In this document: positions 25,701 to 37,700 of the stretch, one piece after another | Layout of the letters: every line of letters starts with the position of its first letter | Position numbering within the stretch: position 1 is the stretch's first letter | Assembly: GCA_037893225.1 (NCBI GenBank) | Contig: JAZGUH010000273.1 | Location: 1 to 64,000, forward strand | Origin: Hippasteria phrygiana | Lineage: Eukaryota > Echinodermata > Asteroidea > Valvatida > Goniasteridae | Length of the DNA: 64,000 nucleotides | Direction of reading: 5' to 3' | Position numbers and translations under genes: made by a program | Notes under the pieces: model-generated | What the model was told of the DNA's origin: nothing | What the model saw: only the letters and a program-made list of their open reading frames with translations | Databases searched by the model: none

Positions 25701-28700
25701 GCGATATTCGCTGTACAAACCATATGTGAATGTCGAATATCGAATGTGTGAACAAACGATATTCGCTGTACAAACCCTATGTGAATATCGAATGTGTGAA
25801 AAATACCGATATTCGCTGTACAAACCCTATGTGAATGTTGAATGTGTGAAAAAACAAACATATTCGCTGTACAAATCCTATGTGAATGTCAAATATCGAA
25901 TGTGTGAAAAAAACGGTGTTCGCTGTACAAACCCTATGTGAATATCGAATGTGTGAAAAAAACGATATTCGCTGTACAAACCCTATGTTAATATCTAATG
26001 TGTGAAAAAGACGATATTCGCTGTACAAACCCTATGTGAATATCGAATGTGTAAAAAAAGAGATATTCGCTGTACAAACCCTATGTTAATGTCGAATGTG
26101 TGAAAAAGAAAGATATTCGCTGTACAAACCCTATGTGAATGTCGAATATCGAATGTGTGAAAAAAAACGATATTCGCCGTACAAACCCTATGTGAATGTC
26201 GAATATCGAATGTGTGAAAAAACGATATTCGCTGTACAAACCCTGTGTGAATGTCGAATGTGTGAAAAAAAAACGATATTCGCTGTACAAACTTTATCGT
26301 CATGTTGAATACTTGTTGACTGTCGAACATCAAGTGCGGTTTTGAAGATCGACGCCAAAAGGCCCTGCTTTTATGTGATTCGCGCGGATCGAACGGCGGT
26401 CGCACGGCGCTCGGATTTGTTGTACGGCGGTTGTACCGCATGCGCACAGGTCGCACGGCGCTTGCGCGGGACTCGTACATGTTGTACGGCAGTCGCACGG
26501 AACTTGAACCGTTATTGGATGTTTCGGGAGGAAAAGTCGAACGAGAGTTGAACGGCAGTCGCACGAGAGTTGAACGGCAGTCGCACGGCAGTGTATAAGT
26601 GAGACTGCGCAGGAAAGAAACAGGGAAAGTCGTACGGAAATCGCACGGCTGTACGATTTTTTTGTCGCACCGCAGTTGTACAAAAAATCGTTCAAGTGAG
26701 AACGGGGTATTAATAAATATGTGTGGGTGTTGGTCATTTGGTGAATCATGTTCTTAATATGAAAATTAGATTAATATTCCGATTTATGGGTACATTAATA
26801 CACTTCTAATTAAATTCAAATATCAGAATTTTGGATATTGTGATTGCTGCCTGCCTTTTATTCATTGATATAAGGCATGAATAAAGTGAAGAAAATGAAA
26901 TTTTTAAGCATTTCAATCCTAGTCTGCACTTTGATTTGGGTGGAAAATAATCACAGTGACAATTTACTCTGCACATTTCAGAAACAAAATATCCCTGCTT
27001 TTAATAATCTTTTCTTTGCATTGCAGAATCCGATGGAATCAAAACTTAAATCGTATTGATTCTTATGACTTTCTCTACGAAAGAACATCCAAAACAAATG
27101 TAGAAAATGTATGCGAAACATTTTAGGCTCCTTGGTGACAGTTAGCAAAGTTATTTGAAACATTTATTAACCTCTCCCTACCTGAAGCTCGGCTTTTCCG
27201 ATGAGGTTGATGAGGTTGGGATAACCTCTTCATCACTTTCTTTAGATGTAGGTGGGGAAGAATCGTCATCGGACATGTTGGAACCGCTATCCGCGAATAT
27301 TTCCTCCAGAATTTTAGAAGCATTTTCGGCCATGATGGCTGGCAAGTCGCGTCGGGTAATGCATCTACAAAACAAAGCTATGCACGCGTGCCTTTTCAAC
27401 CAATTAAAGTGTGCTGCCAAAAGTGAGAGCGCTATTTATATTTTAGTTGCAATCTTTAGTAGCTTGTGCCAACAGGGAACGCTGGAAAAAAAAGTCTATG
27501 CATTTGTGAGACTAAAATGCTCCACGGTAACGAACTTGCCGGCAAGATTGAGCCCAGGTGGCGCGCGCGGGGTTATGCAAGGTTCACACATTCCCGATTT
27601 TTAAGCCGAATCGCCGCGAATAGCAATTCTTGAGTAAATCGGGGAATGGTTCTTGGCTGCCTCCGGATGATTCTGTTAGTTCGGTGAAAGATCGTTAAAG
27701 ATCAGGAAGCGTGCCGAAAATTTTGGACATGTTCAAAATTGTCGGGGTGGTTCGGGAACCAATTTCAATTCTTGGTTTATTCTTGTTGTATTCATAACTA
27801 ATTCTGGATATTCTTACAGCATTCTTACAAGTTTCGTAGAGTTATTCTTGGTGTTTAACAGTCCAGAATCATGCCGAATCTTTACGAATTTATCACGAAA
27901 TGTACGAAAATTATAAGAATAATTTACGAATACACTAAGATTTTGTTAAGAATAAATAAGAATAATCTAAGAACTTAGCAAGAATGAATCACGAATAATG
28001 CTGAACTATCCAGATTTTCCTAAGAATTTATTAAGTATAACCAAGAATCAAGCAGAATTTAATACGAATTGATCCAGAATAGTCCCGAATGCACGCCGAT
28101 TTAAAACCACTATCACACTGGGCATCCGACCTCGTTACGACCTTCCCGATCCAAAAAGAAATGAAAATCGTGGTACAAATCGTGGTAAAATCGGGTAGAA
28201 CGTGGTGGGATCGTTTTAGAAACGGGAATGGTCGTAGTATGATCTGGAAGATCGGGGCAATCGGGGAGTCGTTTCCCGACCATTAAGGGTTGCGCTTAAT
28301 TGTCGGGAAACTTCCCCGATTTGAAAAATTCGTGGCACAAACGTAGTGAGAACGTAGTAAAATCGGGTTGGTCGGGGCAAGGTCTTGGTTCAATCGTGGT
28401 ACAATCTTGTAGATCGGGGCCATAACGGATGAGAACGGGGAAACATCTCGGGGCTTTCTTTCCCCGATTTAACGCCGTTTTCGACCCGACCTTGCCAAGA
28501 ACATCAAAACAAGAATGACAAATAGACCGAATCGGCAGTATTTATAAGTCCTGGCACGGACGTCTCAGAGAACGGCTGGTTCGTGGCTGGAACGTGGCCC
28601 AATCTTGGCACAATTGGATTAGTCTCGGCTTGATCGGGACAAGAACGTGGCACGATCGGGTAGATCGGTGTACAATCGGATGAAATCTTGGTAGTATCTA

Positions 28701-31700
28701 GGCATAAACTTAGAAAAAACGTGGCACAAACGTTGGGGAAACGGTATGGTCGGGGAAAGATCGTGGTGCAGTCGGGAAGGATCTTGACAAGAACGGGAAA
28801 CAACTGCATATTCCAATGTTATCCCGATTGTTGTTGTCCCGATTTAGGTGAATTCAAAAATCGGCTTGTCGGGAATGAACGTAGTTGGGTCGGGGTTCAG
28901 TGTGATAGGGGCTTTGTCAATAATACCCAGAATGAGCAGATAACTGGAACTGACTGACGATGAGCGCTTGTCTGGATCGGTTTATATACCGAGATCACCT
29001 GGATTCGGCCTCGTTCTGGATGATTCTGGCTTGTTCTGATTGAAAGCGGCTTAGTTTGGGGTTGTTAGGGAATGTTCGCATTATATTCGGCTTATTCGGT
29101 CTTTGTTCTTATCAAATTCGTAATGAAATCGGCATAGATATGGGTCATTCTGGATGATTCTGGAGTTATTCGTATATTATTCTTGACAAAATCGCTACAA
29201 TTAGGTTTTATTCTTCACTAAATCGCAATCATTGAGCTTGATTCGGTCTGATTCCGCTTTCAATTTGTACCTAGTTCTTGATTATTTTTGTTTCATTCGT
29301 AAGTTAAGCCCGGTTCATACTTCATGCGAATGCAAATGCGAATGCGAAGCGAATTTCATGACGTCAACAATCGAAGTTTCATTGTGACGAACACCGTTAC
29401 CTTAACGAATTCGCTTCGCATACGCATTCGCATGAAGTATGAACCGGGCTTTATTCTTACAAAAAGCGAATCGGTGCTAATTTCTCTCGATGCCATCAAG
29501 AATTTTTATTCGGGATAGATCGGGGTATTCGTGGCAATAATTCGGAAATGTGTGAACCTAGCATTGGGGACAGAGTTGTAGTCGAGTCCATCACAAGTCC
29601 CTGCAAGTCCCTGCAAGTCCATCACAAGCCGTCCAGTCCTAATCCCAATCACAAGCTATTCAAACGAGCTTTGACAAAGGCATTCCTTTGTCATTATTCA
29701 TCCAGTTACTTGTGACTGGCTTTATGAAAGGACTTCTGACTGGGCTTGCGAAAGTACTTGTGAAAGTACTTGCAGGGACTCGACTCCAACTCTGGTTAGG
29801 GATATGCTACGATGTGGTAATCTTTCCGCATGTCTCCACTTAGCAAACGGGATAAACAACGTTTGACGTCATTTATATTGTTGGCTTTTCAAGCGAGCGT
29901 TTTATAAAAATGCCTGCCAAACGCGGAAAGGTGTTTGCAAATTGTATTTCAAATTTTTGTTAATTTGTTTTCTTTATTTAGGTTGCTATAAATAATATGT
30001 AAATTTGATTGCAGGTGCAGTGTTTTTGCCCTCCGGTCTGTCTTACATCGTGAGTAGTACCGCCACGGGATACTTGGGCTATACAATTGGCAGGTACGGC
30101 CGTGTCCGAGTTACTTGGCTACGGCTTAAAATATACCCAAGTCTGTGTGATGTGGATGCAGCCACTACCATAGACATGTGTGTAATTTCAGGCGGAGCCA
30201 AGTAATTCGGACACGGCCTAATCTTGAAATGTGTAATCAGAACAGGCTTCGATTTAGAATTTCTTGGGCTGCTATGGGATTCTAGTGGGCTTATGCCCTT
30301 GTATGCGTGGCAATTTCGGCGAAGGAGGGACAGATATATTATGTTCCCCTCAATATTGCGATTTTGTGGGGCACATGTGGGTCTGACTGTACGCATTGCT
30401 GTTAGCCTTAGAGCTTGGTCACACTTAGCCGATTTGGAGGCCAACCTCTCCAGACCTTGATGGTCTGGAAAGGTCTTGCAAGGTCGGGGGAGGTCAGGGA
30501 ATGGCTGTGGCGGGTCTGGTAAGGTCCTGAGAGGTCGTTGAACTTGGTCGAGGTGTTGCCGACTATTTTGAACTGTTCAAAACAATCGGGAGTGATCGCG
30601 AATGAAGAGCGGTCGTGCGAGGGACGTAATTATTAGGAGGTTTTGAAAGTCGTTAGGTGGTCGTTAGGTAGTCGTGAACATAGTCGGCGGAAGGCGTGCA
30701 TGGTCCGGAAAATCTGGGACGGCCAATGTAGCCGACCTCTTTCGACTTAATAACGCCTTTCTAACGACCTACTAACGCCTTCTCACTCCCCCTCTTCCCC
30801 TCAACGACTTTCCACGTCATATTCCGACCTTTCCACCTCCCAGGGACCTCGTAACGACCACACACGACCTACCACGCCTAAACTACGACTGCCGGCCGGC
30901 GGTTATAAATATTTTGGCACTTTGATGTGGCTCATCATTTGCAACTATCAACATGGATGATGTTAGAAGACTGAAACTTCTGCATGACTATGTAGTAAAA
31001 TAGCAGATGTACAACTCACGAAGTCGGGAGTTGACATGATTATACGGCAAGACGGGAGCCGGTCTTATACAGGTCGTGCGGACGTCAGAGAAGGACGGAC
31101 TAGTCGTTAGGAGATCGTTAGCAGGTCGGGAAGAGGTCGGGAAAGGACGTTGGCAGGGCGGGAATAGACGTTAGTAGGTCCGTTGTTGGTTGAGAATAGT
31201 CGGGAAAGGTCGTTAAGCCTAGGTCACACTGGTACGATTTTAACGACGATAGCCCACACTTCACAAAACCCGGGTGATTCGTGGACATACTCGTAGCGGC
31301 ATCTTGGTGAACCCTGATGAATCTTGATGAGTCGTGATTAATCTTGGCTGGTCGGCAAACTCCCCCGACAATTTTGAACTGTTCAAAACTGTCGTGGCGG
31401 TGCTACGATTTTTTCAAACCGTAGGGCAGTCGAAGTGCGATCGTAGTGCCATCTTGTAGGCATTCGTGGCCTTCCGTGGCCAATCGTGGTATATTTTTAT
31501 CACAAATCACTACGAATATCCACGAATGGAGATGACTGACCGGATCCAGCTTTTGGGCCCATCGGAAATTCGCCTGGAATCGTAGTGAAGCGTGAAAAAT
31601 CTCGGTACGTTGTAGGTTCAATCATCATAAATCGTTGTTAATCTTAGCGCAATCGTGTGTAATCGGCTGTAATCGTAGAGTAGTCCTGACTCGTCAGAAC

Positions 31701-34700
31701 GCTATCGTACTAGAATCGTAGCACACCGTAATATACCGTAGCAGGTCGTGATTAATCGGCTTCAAAATCGTACAGACATCGTCGATATACGTACAGAGGT
31801 CGTCGATATGCGTAGCGTCATCGTAGAAGGACCGTGAGTATTCGTAGGAGGGTGCAATCGGGGCACTTTTCTCCCGATTCACCCCGATTAAAACTGCTAC
31901 GACTAATCGGGGGCTGTGGTCGCAAAAATCGTGACAGTGTGATCTAGGCTTTATGCTAGGTTTACATTATGTTCCCGGCGGCCACGGCAGTCACGTTTCA
32001 GGCCACCGTGGACAAAACGGGATGGACGTGAGACAACGCGGGGGGGGGGGGGGGGGGGGGGGACGGGATGGGCAAACTTGACAGGCCGTGATTGCTGTGG
32101 ATGCCGGGCCAGATTTTTAAACTGTCAAAAAATTTGCCACGGCAGTGTTTTGTCACGTTCTGCCGCGTTTAGTGCGCGTTTTGTCACGGTTGCTTCACGG
32201 TTGCTGCGCGTTTTGTCCCGTTTTGCCACGTTTTGTCACGGTTCTCACGGCAAGCTAGGGTGTATGGTAGCCGTTTCGTCGCGTTCAATCACGGCGCGTC
32301 CCGGTGTGTGACGGTTTACAGGCCCGGCGCGATACGGCGCGTTGCGTTCTACTACGGTCTGACACGGCGCGCGCGGTCTGGGAGGGAGTACATAAAAGCC
32401 GGGCCCGGCAGGGGAGCTTCATTCGAGCCTGAGCAATCGACGACACATCACTGCATCTACAATACCGTGGGCACAAACGTGCTCCAAAGCTGCCCGGCGT
32501 CCACGTTTCATCCGCAGAAAGCCTTGACAGAACGTGAAAAACGTGTCAGACCTTGGTCAGAACGTGAGAAACGTGAGGGACCCCATTAGAACGTTACGGG
32601 CCGGGAGGGAACGTACTGCCATCCGTGGTAGACCGCGGGCCGAACCGTACTGCGCCTTTGAGCCTCCGGGACTCAGCAGCCCCTCCCCTCCCCACGGCCC
32701 GTCACGGATACCGTGATAGACCGTGAGAAAACTTAGCAGGACCTTAACAAAACTTGAATACGGAGAAAAAAATGCCAAAATCCCACGGCGCACTACGTTT
32801 CGGGCAAACGTGACTGCCGTGGCCGCCGGGAACATAATGTAAACCTAGCATAAGGTCGCGTATCTAGACGGTTTTAAGACTGCATTGGAGCGTGAATGGT
32901 CATTAGAAGGGAATTGTCATTAGAAGGTCGGGAGCGATCCCATCCTCTCCAGACTAAAATCAGGTCGGCAGTGGTCGGTAACTTTCAGGCCGTGGGAGGA
33001 CGGGACCTCAAGACGGCTAAGTGTGACCTAGGCATTACGTTTGGGGTTGTTCTATAGCATGCACCAATATAAATGCCTTCATCCGACTAGACGAAATGAA
33101 ATAAGCGGTCACCTTGTATGACTTGGATCTCATCGCCCGACTAAAAAGGAACATTTTTCTTTTCTTGCCAGGTGGTTTTTGTCCCTGCTGGCTCTGGTAG
33201 CGCTGGCAGCAAGTGCTGCAGCAGTAAGTGTTGTGAAAGGGTAGGCCTATGCACGTGATTTATACAGAGTTTATAGGGTTTATTGTCAGTTTTGATTTGT
33301 CTTCTAAGATGCTGCGGCCTCGCATTTTGGATGTGGCACCCCGCAATATACTGAATTGCGAATTTTCTAGCATTACTAAAGTTTGTAGAGTTCCAGTCAG
33401 ATACTGTACCGTACCAAACACGGCTTTAGTAGGCCTAATTCCCAACTTGTTAATTGGGATCTCCGCTCCTATTCGGAAGCCGGGCGGGGTCGATTATGCG
33501 CATGCGTATTTGCGACAATAGTTGAGCAAAAGATACTCGCCCCGCGGTCAGCGACGGGGAAAACTAGGTAAATCTTTGGAAAGCTGTGAAATCTGTATAC
33601 CCAATGGACAAAATTATAAGAATACCAGTAGTAGAACGAAAACACGTATACGAAGTGCGATCACAAAGTTCCGAGACTGCGCCTATAAGAAGCAAAAACC
33701 GTATGTGATTTAAATCTGGCCGCCATCCCCTTCAAAGTAGTCCCCTTGTGCAGCGATACACCGCTCCCAGCGCTCCTGCCACGCTTTGAACGCTCCCTAA
33801 TCCCGTTCCGTAAGCGCGTCAAGCACATCTGCGATTCTCGCTGGATCTCCTCCAGTGTCAAAACTGCGATCCTTCAGCTTGAACTTCATTTTGGGGAACA
33901 GAAAGATGTCACAATGAGCTAAATCCGGCGAGTAGGGGGGTGGGGAGCGACGATTGTTTTGCGGGCAAGAAACTCGCGCGTTTTCAACGCGCTGTGAGAG
34001 GGCGCGTTGTCATGTTGGAGCACCCAATTGCCAGCGCTCCACAGTTCAGGCCGTTTGCGCCGAATGTTCTAAGAAGATTGCAGTAGAACTCAGCGTTGAC
34101 AGTCTGACCCTAGGGGAGGAATTCACGGTGCACAACCCCGCGAATGTCAAAGAAAACGACGAGCATGCTCTTGCAGTCTTCGTTGCGCTCCAGACCTGAC
34201 TGCTGTTTGGTCTCTGGTTTGTAGCCGTAGACCCAACTCTCGTCACCGCTGATCATCCTGGGTCATCCCGGGCCTGTTGACGGAGATCCTCGCAGACTTC
34301 GACACGGTGCTGCTTCTGCTCAAGTTTCAGGTCCATGGTGAAATCGCAAATGCGCACGTACCAGTGGTCACAAAAATGCATGTACACAGGTGCCGATGTT
34401 GATCAAGCGATGTAACTTGGAATACTTAGGCCTACTCACAACATTTTTTGCTTACACCTACTGTATGCACAGTACTGTGCTGCGCTCGGAACTTTTTGAT
34501 CGCACCTCGTATAAAGTTTAAAACAAAAGATAAACACTTTTATCGTCTCCAAAGCCAGAAAAGGCATGAAAATACGGCGGTCTACGCTGGTTTCTGGGGC
34601 GATTTTTTTTGTTTTTCATTTAATTTATCATTATTTCCATATTGCTGAAAAGTCAAGATAAAAATGATAAATTAAACAATGTTCAAATGAATTGTTTACT

Positions 34701-37700
34701 TTATATGCCATTTGTAATCCGGTGCGCTATCAGACATTAAGAGGAAACCCGACGTGTAGAGAAATATCTAGACTCGTAGCATTAAACATCTCATCGTGCT
34801 GGGATTGGCATGCGTCCCCCAGTTAAAACCTTCACTTCAGTCCACGCTTTGGGACTCGGGGATTGCAAGTGTTGCTCAAAAGGTGACCCTAATTTCTTTG
34901 TGCCGGAATCTTTTTCGAAATAATAACCTCAGTTTTTTCGCTTGAAAATACACTTTAAAAGGTGGGGGTGAGACGGATACGTATGGAGAGGCGACCACGA
35001 CGACTTCCTAGCTAAAATATCTGATTTATTTCCAACGAGGCGTAACCATAATAATTATAACGGTGCCCTGGGATCACACGAGGTGCGATCCAAAAATTCC
35101 GAGACTGTTCCTGTTGCGAACTAACGGAGCGCAGCACAGTACTGTGCATAAAAACTATAATTATTATAGGTGTAAGCAATAACTTTAGTGAGTAAGTATT
35201 CCAAGTTACATTGCTTGATCAACATCGGCACCTTTGTAATATGCATTTTTGTGACCACTGGTGGACCTGAAACTTGTCGAACAGGCATGGGATGATCGAA
35301 ACTTCATGTCCAGGATCATCAGCGGTGACGAGAGTTGGGTCTACGGCTACGACTCGTAGACCAAGCAGCAGTCTTCGCAGTGGAAGAGCCCGCAGTCCCA
35401 AGACCGAAGAAGGAGCGTCAGGTCTGGAGCGCAACCAAGACTGCAAGAGCATGCTCGTCGTTTTCTTAGACATTCGCAGGGTTGTGCACCGTAAATTTCT
35501 CCCCCAGGGTCAGACTGTCAATGCCGAGTTCTACTGCACCGTTCTGATACGTCTGAGGGAGAACATTCGGCGCAAACGGCCTGAACTGTGGAGCGCTGGC
35601 AATTGGGTGATCCAACATGACAACGCGCCTGCATGCTCACAGCGCGTTGAAAACGCTCGAGTTTCTCGCCCGCAACAACACAATCGTCGCCCCCCCCCCC
35701 CCCCCCCCCCCCCCCCATCTACTCGCCGGATTTGGCTCCCTGCGACTTGTTTCTGTTCCCCCAAATGAAGTTCAAGCTGAAGGATCGCCGTTTTGACACT
35801 TTGGAGGAGATCCAGCGAGAATCGCAGATGGTGCTTGACGCGCTTACGGAACGGGATTTCCAGGAGCGTTCCAACGTGGCAGAAGCGTTCCAACGTGGCA
35901 GGAGCGTTGGGAGCAGTGTATCGCTGCACAAAGGGACTACTTTGAAGGGGATGGCGGCCAGATTTAAATCACGTACGGTTTTTGCTTGTTATAGGCGCAC
36001 CTCGTATGCAGTAGATCTGTACGGGGGAGGTAAGTATTAATTGGAGCGGTGCGCTCTAAATGTACAAATACAGCAACAAAGGTATAATATCGCCAGGCCA
36101 AGTTATTCATGATATTTCGTTCATGCTAGTACATTATGCAAGATAATTAGTTCAGTTTATTCATATGCATGATAATTCGAGCCTGGCGTTTCGATCCCAG
36201 CAGAATCTTTCTCAAAGGCCTTGAGACTGATTTTCTTAAGATCGAAACAGTTGACCTCCTATATTTTAAATAATTCCAGTTGTCCGGCAGCTTGCAACGG
36301 TATATATATTTTTTTTATTGGATATTGTTTCATCGCAATTCCTACAAATCCTGTCAATTTGTCAAGGTGTTTATTGATCAAAGAGTTGACATTGTTCAAT
36401 GGTTACTTTTCCTTTCTATAATGTCATGTGCTGAGCTGTTTACAACGATTTACTTTAACAAGAAGATATTCTCTTTCTGAAGTTTTCGACCTTTTTCTCT
36501 CAGTAAGCCAAAGTGTATCTTAGTTTAAAAACAAAATTATTTCATTTTCCCCCAATTTGTTATGATTACTGTAGGTCCCATACACTAGCACCTTTCTGGA
36601 GTTGATTGGGCCAATGGTCGGCATAGGCTTTGGGTTTGGTAAGTAAAAATGTATTGAAGTCAATTCATGCATTGATTTCTTTGTCACAAAAAATTGAAAA
36701 AAATAATAATGGGAAATAGGAGCACAGCCAAACAAAAGTAAAAGGCTGGAATTACAATATGCCTTTCTGAAGGGAAACAAATAATATTGATTTTACAGAT
36801 CGAATCAAAGCAAACACACTGACAAAGAAAAACATTGCACCAAAAATATATGTATTATATTCCAAGTTCATACTCTGAACTGAAGGGATAATTTTCTATT
36901 ATTATATTTCTGTTTAAACACATGTAAGTTGTTTGTCTTTTCATGTATATTTTTCGCTGTTTTGTTATGTCTGTCCATGGGCCATATAGGGGACAAAAGC
37001 TTTATGCTTCACCTTTATAGACTCATGCATGTATTGCATCCGTGTAGTTTCAAATCATTGGCAGCATTGAGATTATGTGTGTGCTACTGCTGCTGCTGCT
37101 AGCAGGCAAGCAGCCTGCCCTGGCAAACAATGACAAGCTAGCTAGAGCACTGATTATAAATCAAGACAACGAAGACAGTGGGGGTTTGGTGACATTTCAC
37201 GAGGTCTCTTACTGCATGTAGTGTAGAAATTCCTCAAGACTTTTTGTGTCATATTGCAAAAAGTCTCCTGGACGGGATTTATGTGGGATAAAACTTTAAA
37301 CTGAATGTTGCCAAAATACAGCAAGCATTATTATTTTACATTCAGAATCGCTTGGCATCTTCAAACCTAAACTAAAATGGTTTCTATCTAGTTTTTAACT
37401 GTATATAGTATGTGTAGCGATTCATGGATGCATGATTGTTTTATCTGCCCATTTATGTACATTCGTCCTTATCTTTTTTCCCCTACAACCCCGTCCTGTT
37501 CTGTTCTGTCCAATATATGGCATTCCAAACTCAAGCTGCGCTTATCGGGATATGCCTTCATTTCATTATTTACCTTTTGCTGTTCGTATTAATTAATCAG
37601 TACCTGTAGTAATTTCAATTTAATTATCACTCTGTGTATTTTTAGTTGGTAAATTGTGAACTTAAAATGAACTGAAATAAATGTATGGCCATGCAGTTGC

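Larger units (their letters stand above)
27576..29563. mobile_element. TTA element D (GAATTCG-word-filled), hosts two insertions
   Basis: The left end TGCAAGGTTCACACATT after TTA (27573-27575) pairs with AATGTGTGAACCTAGCA before TTG at 29564. The interior is filled with degenerate AAGAAT/TTCTTG and CGAAT words that reverse direction between halves. It contains elements E (28104-28915) and F (29307-29450). An internal palindrome near 27721-27738 is shared with elements A, B and C. Non-coding. PIF/Harbinger-like by its 3-bp duplication. Confidence 0.72.
31954..32850. mobile_element. Element C (CACGG-word-filled) with perfect 47-bp ends
   Basis: 31954-32000 and 32804-32850 are inverse copies that start TGCTAGGTTTACATTATG. 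TA flanks both sides. The interior repeats CACGG and CACGTT on the + strand up to about 32380, ACATAAAAG lies at 32389-32397, and the same word then continues on the minus strand (AACGTG). The shared palindrome is at 32114-32131. Perfect terminal repeats suggest recent activity. Non-coding. Confidence 0.88.
30411..33034. mobile_element. TTA element A (GGTCG-word-filled), hosts B and C
   Basis: The left end follows TTA 30408-30410 with GGTCACACTTAGCCG; the right end CGGCTAAGTGTGACC precedes TTA 33035-33037. The interior word GGTCG/GGTCT reads on + from 30411 to about 30715, on minus to 30895, then + again from about 31020. TATAAATA at 30904-30911 sits at the second switch. An ATG 49 nt downstream opens only 16 codons ([16 protein letters not shown]). 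Elements B and C interrupt it at 31213. PIF/Harbinger-like by its TTA duplication. Confidence 0.78.

Noticed and set aside
25092..26292. Regular repeats with short variable parts, resembling a CRISPR array
   Set aside because: The variable parts are length variants of the same satellite unit, not unique spacers. Context is eukaryotic intron and no cas genes are present.
24992..26564. Long open frames on both strands across the satellite
   Set aside because: They encode only translated repeat units (for example [11 protein letters not shown]) and occur in several frames at once, so they follow from the unit composition.
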